Source of the DNA: Chitinophagaceae bacterium
GTDB lineage: Bacteria; Bacteroidota; Bacteroidia; Chitinophagales; Chitinophagaceae
Length of the DNA: 5,193 nt
NCBI GenBank assembly: GCA_947442905.1
Contig: CANEWV010000154.1
Location: 1-5,193 of the forward strand
Direction: 5' to 3'
Part shown: positions 1-5,193 of the stretch, one piece after another
Position numbering within the stretch: position 1 is the stretch's first letter
How the letters are laid out: each line of letters starts with the position of its first letter
Translations under genes and position numbers: made by a program
The notes under the pieces: generated by a model
The model's database searches: none
The model's input: only the letters and a program-made list of their open reading frames with translations
Told to the model about the DNA's origin: nothing

Positions 1-1250
1 CACATGCAAAACTTCCTTTTGCACAGCTCATCCAACCCGCTATCGATTTAGCACGTTTTGGATTTGTAATTACCGAAAGAGAAGCTTCTAGTTTAAATGG
101 AACAAAAAAAGATTTTATAAAATATTCTACCAAGCCTTCTGCATTTGTAAAAGATACAAAATGGAAAGTTGGAGATACCCTTATTCAACAAGAACTTGCA
201 AATACACTTACGCGTATTCAAAAAAATGGCGCCAAAGGATTTTACGAAGGTGAAACAGCGGCACTTATTGTAGAAGAAATGAAAAGAGGTGGAGGTATTA
301 TTTCACTCGAAGACTTAAAAAGTTATCAAGCAAAATTGAGAGCGCCTATTGTATTTAATTATAGAGACTATGGCGTCATAAGTTTTGCGCCGCCAAGCAG
401 TGGTGGTATTTTAATTGGCCAAATGCTTACAATGATGGAGCCCTTCAATGTTCAAAAAATGGGTTTTCAAACACCGGAATCTGTGCAACTCATGATTGAA
501 GTGGAGCGCCGCGCCTATGCTGACAGAGCTGCGCATTTGGGTGATCCAGATTTTTATAAAGTACCTCAAAACACATTACTTAGCAGCGCCTATTTAAAAA
601 ATAGAATGTTGGATTACAAACCTGGCGTTGCTGGTTCAAGTGATCAAACGCAAGCAGGCAATGCGCCTGTTTCTGAAGAAACAACGCACTTTAGTGTAGT
701 TGATCCAGAAGGCAATATGGTATCAGTGACCACCACCCTTAATGGAGGCTATGGCAATAGAACGGTTGTAGGTGGCGCAGGCTTTATTTTAAACAATGAG
801 ATGGATGATTTTAGTGCAAAGCCAGGTAGCCCAAATATGTATGGCGCCATTGGCGGAGAAGCCAATTCCATTGCACCACATAAAAGAATGCTCAGCTCCA
901 TGACACCTACCCTTCTTACAAAAAACAAGAAGCCTTATTTGACAGTAGGTACACCTGGTGGCACCACCATTCCAACATCGGTGTTTCAAACCATTGTTAA
1001 CCTTATTGATTTTAATTTGAGTTTAGAAGACGCAATTAATAATCCAAAGTTTCATCACCAGTGGCTCCCCGATGAAGTGAGCATAGAAAAAACGTTTAAC
1101 CCAAACACCAAAGTTGCGCTTGAAAAAATGGGCTACCGTATTAAAGAAAGAGGTGCAATTGGTAGAACCGAAGGCATTGTTATAGGCCCAACGGGTAAAA
1201 GAATTACAGTTGCCGACAAAAGAGGCGATGACGCCGTTGCAGGATATTAA
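1..1250 (+). CDS. ggt: Gamma-glutamyltransferase (glutathione hydrolase), 5'-truncated by the window
   Basis: The first complete codon is at base 3; 415 residues precede the TAA at 1248-1250. The protein is collinear with E. coli GGT from about residue 165 to the C-terminus, so about 160 N-terminal residues (signal peptide and the substrate-binding Arg equivalent to E. coli Arg114) are missing to the left. The family cleaves the gamma-glutamyl bond of glutathione and related amides, giving hydrolysis or transpeptidation, usually in the periplasm. Visible residues, numbered in the fragment: catalytic Thr227 at the start of TTHFSVVD, Thr245 and Asn247, the Asp268-Asp269 pair in MDDFSAKPG, lid-loop Tyr280, Ser298-Ser299 in LSSM, and the oxyanion-hole Gly319-Gly320 in GTPGG. 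The sequence after Thr227 fits the family signature and the end (DDAVAGY) resembles E. coli DDLTAGY. The small subunit would be 189 residues, the usual size. The ATG at 279 is internal, because homologous sequence continues upstream. No defect is seen, so the enzyme should be active. Confidence 0.97.
   Translation, partial: HAKLPFAQLIQPAIDLARFGFVITEREASSLNGTKKDFIKYSTKPSAFVKDTKWKVGDTLIQQELANTLTRIQKNGAKGFYEGETAALIVEEMKRGGGIISLEDLKSYQAKLRAPIVFNYRDYGVISFAPPSSGGILIGQMLTMMEPFNVQKMGFQTPESVQLMIEVERRAYADRAAHLGDPDFYKVPQNTLLSSAYLKNRMLDYKPGVAGSSDQTQAGNAPVSEETTHFSVVDPEGNMVSVTTTLNGGYGNRTVVGGAGFILNNEMDDFSAKPGSPNMYGAIGGEANSIAPHKRMLSSMTPTLLTKNKKPYLTVGTPGGTTIPTSVFQTIVNLIDFNLSLEDAINNPKFHHQWLPDEVSIEKTFNPNTKVALEKMGYRIKERGAIGRTEGIVIGPTGKRITVADKRGDDAVAGY
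678..683 (+). other. GGT autoprocessing site: Glu-Thr junction between large and small subunits
   Basis: The codons GAA (678-680) and ACA (681-683) encode the Glu-Thr bond directly before THFSVVD. In the GGT family, an N-terminal nucleophile hydrolase, the proenzyme cuts itself before this Thr, which becomes the N-terminal nucleophile of the small subunit. The assignment rests on alignment with E. coli Thr391. With that offset, all downstream active-site residues fall at their expected spacing. Confidence 0.9.
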
Positions 1251-1274
1251 TAATTGATACTAGAATAGAACTAC
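1251..1274 (+). other. Short ggt-tamB intergenic gap, no clear promoter, terminator or Shine-Dalgarno
   Basis: Only 24 AT-rich bases separate the ggt stop from the best start of the next gene. They hold an in-frame TAG (1266-1268) that limits how far upstream the next frame can begin. I see no inverted repeat able to act as a terminator and no GGAGG-like ribosome site; weak Shine-Dalgarno use is usual in Bacteroidota. I found no Bacteroidota-type -7 box (TAnnTTTG) here or in the last 170 bases or so of ggt. Transcription of the downstream gene by readthrough from ggt is the simplest reading, but it is an inference. Confidence 0.5.
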
Positions 1275-4200
1275 CTGAAAAGAAAATTAAAAATAACTAG
1301 AAATGTTTTACTCGCAGTTGTTGCGGGTCTCTTTTTGGTGCTCCTACTTTTAAACACAAGCCCCTTACAAAATTACATCGCAAAAAAAATCACTTCCTCT
1401 CTTTCTAATAAAATAGGTGCAGAAGTGAGCATCAGAAAAGTAAGTATTTCTCCTTTTAATAAATTAAACATCGAAGGCGTACTTATAAGAGATCAAAACA
1501 AAGACACCCTTTTATTTGCAAACCTTTGCAAAATAAGAATTACTGATTGGTTTTTCCTTAAAAAAAATGCAACCCTCAGTTATATTGGCATAGAAGACGC
1601 CGTTGTAAAAATCAACAGAAAAACAAAAACCTGGAACTACGAATTTATTACCAACTATTTTAAAAGCAGCGATACCAGTAATACTGCTAGTAGTACTCAT
1701 TACGATATCAAAAAAATAGATTTCAAATCGGTACGGTTCGAACAAAACGATCAGTGGACAGGAAGTTACATGAAGGCTGGAGCCGTAAGCATAGTAGCAG
1801 ATTGTAAGAAAATAAATACCGAAACAAATTTTATTACATTAGGGAATGTTAGTTTGGATCAGCCTTCTTTTGTAATGAAAGTGATACCAGCTTTGCAACC
1901 TGCCAATAGTAAAGAGCTGGCCATTAAGCCTATTGCAGCAAGCGCAAGTCCGCTTAATATCAATGCAGATGAAATTACCATTAGTAAAGGTGCACTAGTT
2001 ATTGATAGTGATTTTGAAAAACCTTACCCAAATTTTGACGGAACGCATCTTAATTTTAATAGCATCAACGCTACTATAAAAAATGCTTTTGTATCTGAAA
2101 AGGAAATAAAAGCATCTATAAAACTGTCCGCCAAAGAAAGATCAGGACTTTTGGTAAAAAAACTAAATACCAATTTTACGTTCAACCAGAACATCATGGA
2201 GTTTGCCAATTTAGACCTTCAAACAAATAGGTCACGCATTGGTAATTACTATGCCATGAAGTTTACAAACTTTGAAAAAGACTTTAGCAACTATATCTCA
2301 AATGTAGTAATGGTGGCTAACATCAAAGAATCGGATGTTCATACAGATGACATTGCTTTTTTTGCGCCTGCCATGTCTATGTTTAAAACAAAGGCGCAAC
2401 TTTCAGGAAAATATGTAGGAACAGTTGCTGATTTTACCGTGTCCAAGTTGCAATTAAGAACAGGGGGCAATAGCATTTTAACGGGTACATTTTCTATGAA
2501 GGGCCTACCAAAAATAGAAACAACACAAATTCAATTACAGCAAGGTTTTGTACAAAGCAACTACAAAGACCTAGCACAGCTTATCCCTTCTATCCAAAAT
2601 ATTCAAAGCCCAAGCTTTGCATCACTAGGCACCATTTTATACAGAGGCGATTTTAAGGGCACTGCATTTGACTTTGTTACTAAAGGGATATTTAGCACTG
2701 CACTAGGCGGCGTAACCACAGACATCAATTTAAAACTCCCACTCAAAGGCGAGCCAAGCTACAAAGGGCAACTAGAAAATGTCGCATTTAACCTCGGTAA
2801 ATTCACAAACAATAACGACCTAGGCACCATTGATTTTAAAGGAAGTATCGAAGGCACTAGTTTTGATATAGAAAAATTAAAAACCAGTATTAGTGGAGAT
2901 ATCAGATCTATTCAATACAAAGATTATTACTACAAAAGCATTGTAACAAACGGCACTTTCCAGAAAAAATATTTTAGCGGTGATATCATTATCAATGACC
3001 CTAACTTAAACTTTACAACCTCAGTAGAAATTAATTTCAATCAAAAAATACCGGCCTTTAATATTGTAGGTGACCTTGCCTACTCAAATTTAAAAGCCCT
3101 AAAACTCTATCCAAAGTTTATTGAAGTTACCGGACTATTGGATGCTAATTTTACAGGAAGCAACCTCGATAATTTTATAGGGAATGCTAAATTTTTAAAT
3201 GCAAATATTAACGATTCAACTACTAAGCTAAATTTTGATTCCTTATCACTCCAGTCATCGCAAGTTGGAAACGAAAAACGTATCACCCTAAAAAGTAACG
3301 ACTTTAATGCAAGCATCACCGGTCAATTTAATGTGGCCGATTTACCAAAAAGCATTCAATCGTTTTTACACCACTACTACCCTAACTATATTGAGGCGCC
3401 TGGCAAACTTAGTGCAGATCAAAACTTTACCATTAAAGCAAATGCCAACTACATAGACCCCTATATTAGTTTATACAATAAAAACTGGAGTGGCTTTAAT
3501 GATTTTTCGTTTGAAGGCAACATTAATACCAAAACCTATCAATTAAGCGCTAAGGCAAACATCCCGTACGGAAAAATTAACGACTACGCAATTACTGGCG
3601 CAAGCGTAGAGGCCAAAGGCGATATTAACAACCTAAGTTTATTAACCAACATTGACAATTTTGGTATTGGAGATAGTATTCGTTTTCCAAATTCTATTAT
3701 TTCAATAGATTCAAAAAATGATAAATCAAATGTACAAATAAAAACAAGTGCTTCTAGTAATTTAAATGATGCCAATTTAGAAGCGGAAGTATACACGCTT
3801 CAAGATGGACTTCGTATTCAGTGGAAGCCTTCTAATTTCACCCTCAATAATAAAAAGTGGACACTTGAAAAAGAAGGTGAACTGGTACTTCGTAAAAACT
3901 TTGTGCATGCCAGCAATGTAAAATTTGTGCAAGGCACCCAAGAAATATTAATTCAAACCGAAGAAGAAGATGGCGGCAACACCAATCAACTTAATATAAA
4001 ACTCAATAATCTGGTTATTGGAGATATTACAAACCTCGTTATCCAAAAACCACGTTTTGAGGGTATTGCGAATGGAAACATTACATTAAAAAACATTTTT
4101 TCTGATATAAAGGCAGACGCCAGAATTAATACCAGCCAGTTACGTGTAGATAACGACTCGCTAGGGCTTCTAAATATTACAGCAGGTTATGATGCAAAAA

Positions 4201-5193
4201 CGGGCAACCTTCCATTTACGGTAGTATCAGACAATAAAGATTATAAAATCCGTGCAAACGGCTTCTACAATTTAACAGACAGTATACAACAACCACTCTA
4301 CACCAATATTGAACTGAGTGATACCCGAATTAATTTTGTCGAGCAGTTTTTGACAGGCATATTTTCTGAAGTGGACGGTAAAGCAACCGGTCAGTTAAGT
4401 ATCCAAGGAAATCCAACAAGCCCAACTCTGTTAGGCGAAGTACTTGTCAAAAATGCAACCTTAAAAGTAGATTACACACAGGTAAATTATCAACTTGATA
4501 GCTTACGGGTTAAATTTTTAGAAGACGGCATAGACTTTGGAAAGTTTACGGTGCGGGACAAGTATAACAACAAAGCAAATGGCTCCGGTAAATTATATGA
4601 AAAGCAGTTTGAAAATATGGCTTTTGATTTTGATGTTACCACCAACAATTTGCTACTCATAGACACCAAGGCAAAAGACAATCCACTTTTTTATGGCAAA
4701 GCACTTGGTAAAGCAAACTTTAGTTTTAAAGGACCATCCACCAATGCAAAAATTACGCTTGTAGCAGAATCTACAGACAGTTCTCATATAGTTCTGCCTA
4801 ACGCAGTATCTAAAGAGTCTGCAAGTGCCGATTTTATTACCTACAAAAAATATGGCACCGAAATACAAGCCGAAAACAAAACATCAAATTTTAATTTACT
4901 CGTAGACCTAGACTTAACGGCAAATAATAAAGCAGAAATAGATGTGATACTAGATGACGTTTCTGGTGATATTATTAAAGCAACTGGTAGCGGAAGGCTC
5001 AAAATCAGATCTGGCACTACGGAGCCACTTACCATCAGAGGCCGTTATAATATCGATAAAGGAAATTATGATTTTAGTTTTCAGTCACTCATCAAAAAGC
5101 CATTTGAACTTATACCTAATAAAGGAAATTATATCGAATGGACTGGGGATCCTAATAAAGCCAATATCAAAATTGATGCCCAGTATACCGCAG
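1275..5193 (+). CDS. tamB: TamB-family translocation/assembly module protein (AsmA-like, DUF490), 3'-truncated by the window
   Basis: The frame is open for 1,306 codons from CTG 1275 to the window edge, with no stop; I checked it line by line. Residues 2-9 are basic (KRKLKITR) and residues 11-26 form one hydrophobic membrane segment. It is followed by SPLQNYIAKKI and SIRKVSISPFNKLNIEGVLI, the AsmA/TamB-like entry into the periplasmic part. Residues 131-141 are a Ser/Thr-rich linker. The rest is Asn/Thr/Lys-rich with alternating polar and hydrophobic residues, as in the long beta-groove of TamB and other bridge-like proteins. Around Trp862 lies a segment (NNKKWTLEKEGELVLRKNF) that I recall as common in Bacteroidota homologues. 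The end (YNIDKGNYDFSF, then IEWTGDPNKANIKIDAQY, Trp1289) is the TamB C-terminal domain signature, so perhaps 150-400 residues lie beyond the window. The family, with TamA or the Bacteroidota lipoprotein TamL, assists outer-membrane protein insertion and probably lipid transport; the partner is not in the window. No ATG lies near the start; the first in-frame one, at 1770, would remove the anchor. Family call is firm, exact start is not. Confidence 0.92.
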   Translation, partial: MKRKLKITRNVLLAVVAGLFLVLLLLNTSPLQNYIAKKITSSLSNKIGAEVSIRKVSISPFNKLNIEGVLIRDQNKDTLLFANLCKIRITDWFFLKKNATLSYIGIEDAVVKINRKTKTWNYEFITNYFKSSDTSNTASSTHYDIKKIDFKSVRFEQNDQWTGSYMKAGAVSIVADCKKINTETNFITLGNVSLDQPSFVMKVIPALQPANSKELAIKPIAASASPLNINADEITISKGALVIDSDFEKPYPNFDGTHLNFNSINATIKNAFVSEKEIKASIKLSAKERSGLLVKKLNTNFTFNQNIMEFANLDLQTNRSRIGNYYAMKFTNFEKDFSNYISNVVMVANIKESDVHTDDIAFFAPAMSMFKTKAQLSGKYVGTVADFTVSKLQLRTGGNSILTGTFSMKGLPKIETTQIQLQQGFVQSNYKDLAQLIPSIQNIQSPSFASLGTILYRGDFKGTAFDFVTKGIFSTALGGVTTDINLKLPLKGEPSYKGQLENVAFNLGKFTNNNDLGTIDFKGSIEGTSFDIEKLKTSISGDIRSIQYKDYYYKSIVTNGTFQKKYFSGDIIINDPNLNFTTSVEINFNQKIPAFNIVGDLAYSNLKALKLYPKFIEVTGLLDANFTGSNLDNFIGNAKFLNANINDSTTKLNFDSLSLQSSQVGNEKRITLKSNDFNASITGQFNVADLPKSIQSFLHHYYPNYIEAPGKLSADQNFTIKANANYIDPYISLYNKNWSGFNDFSFEGNINTKTYQLSAKANIPYGKINDYAITGASVEAKGDINNLSLLTNIDNFGIGDSIRFPNSIISIDSKNDKSNVQIKTSASSNLNDANLEAEVYTLQDGLRIQWKPSNFTLNNKKWTLEKEGELVLRKNFVHASNVKFVQGTQEILIQTEEEDGGNTNQLNIKLNNLVIGDITNLVIQKPRFEGIANGNITLKNIFSDIKADARINTSQLRVDNDSLGLLNITAGYDAKTGNLPFTVVSDNKDYKIRANGFYNLTDSIQQPLYTNIELSDTRINFVEQFLTGIFSEVDGKATGQLSIQGNPTSPTLLGEVLVKNATLKVDYTQVNYQLDSLRVKFLEDGIDFGKFTVRDKYNNKANGSGKLYEKQFENMAFDFDVTTNNLLLIDTKAKDNPLFYGKALGKANFSFKGPSTNAKITLVAESTDSSHIVLPNAVSKESASADFITYKKYGTEIQAENKTSNFNLLVDLDLTANNKAEIDVILDDVSGDIIKATGSGRLKIRSGTTEPLTIRGRYNIDKGNYDFSFQSLIKKPFELIPNKGNYIEWTGDPNKANIKIDAQYTA
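5043..5193 (+). other. Beginning of the TamB C-terminal (DUF490) domain signature, cut by the window edge
   Basis: This stretch encodes RYNIDKGNYDFSF, a short link with KKPFEL, then IEWTGDPNKANIKIDAQY. The pattern (Arg-Tyr, Gly-Asn-Tyr, a Phe-x-Leu strand, then Ile-x-Trp-x-Gly-Asp-Pro followed by alternating hydrophobics) is the most recognisable part of TamB proteins and anchors the family call. In characterised homologues the C-terminal region contacts the outer-membrane partner (TamA type). The last full codon is GCA at 5190-5192, leaving one base over. Confidence 0.8.

Noticed and set aside
279..281. ATG at 279 as the start of the first gene
   Set aside because: GGT-homologous sequence (PAIDLARFGF, then GDTLIQQELA and NGAKGFYEGE) continues in frame from base 3 to this ATG without a stop, so it is an internal Met.
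789..989. Minus-strand open frame opposite the GGT small subunit
   Set aside because: It lies wholly antisense to strongly conserved GGT active-site coding sequence, and its product (Cys- and Trp-rich) resembles no family.
1251..1310. Possible terminator or promoter between the two genes
   Set aside because: There is no inverted repeat followed by a T run, and no TAnnTTTG-type box, so neither is called.
1303..1353. Small ORF starting at ATG 1303, out of frame with TamB
   Set aside because: It is only 16 codons long, overlaps the TamB membrane segment and has no recognisable character; it is a chance ATG.
1770..1772. First in-frame ATG of the TamB gene as its start
   Set aside because: It would discard 165 residues, including the basic n-region, the membrane anchor and the AsmA-like N-terminal part, which read as clear coding sequence.
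1512..5035. Several minus-strand open frames of about 60-77 codons opposite tamB
   Set aside because: All lie antisense to a continuous coding frame, with low-complexity Phe/Ser/Leu-rich products, as expected from the reverse complement of an AT-rich Lys/Asn-rich gene.
1..5193. A novel defence, mobile or RNA-based system
   Set aside because: Nearly every base belongs to two recognisable housekeeping or envelope genes; no repeats, array, integrase or transposase, or structured noncoding stretch is visible.

Overview
The window holds two protein-coding genes, both on the + strand, both read in the frame that begins at base 3, and both cut by a window edge. The DNA is AT-rich. The gamma-glutamyltransferase, the TamB-type protein and the lack of an obvious Shine-Dalgarno sequence before the second gene together suggest a member of the Bacteroidota (Flavobacteriia, Sphingobacteriia or Chitinophagia). 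This is inferred from protein character; the sequence has no direct taxonomic marker.

Bases 1-1250 are the 3' three quarters of a gamma-glutamyltransferase gene (ggt). It covers most of the large subunit, the self-cleavage site and the whole small subunit, with every active-site residue expected in this part. After a 24-base gap without a hairpin, a very long open frame starts near 1275 and runs unbroken to the right edge. It encodes an N-terminal membrane anchor and over 1,200 residues of Asn/Thr/Lys-rich beta-structured sequence. It ends inside the TamB C-terminal (DUF490) domain. This is a TamB/AsmA-like envelope protein, and its last few hundred residues lie outside the window.

Both products are expected to act in the cell envelope: GGT as a secreted periplasmic enzyme of glutathione and gamma-glutamyl peptide breakdown, TamB as an inner-membrane-anchored, periplasm-spanning protein in outer-membrane biogenesis. 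The same strand and short gap make co-transcription plausible, but nothing in the sequence links their functions. The main oddity is that the TamB frame has no ATG near its beginning; CTG at 1275 is the best candidate start. I found no RNA gene, mobile element, CRISPR array or clear terminator, and no sign of a previously undescribed system.
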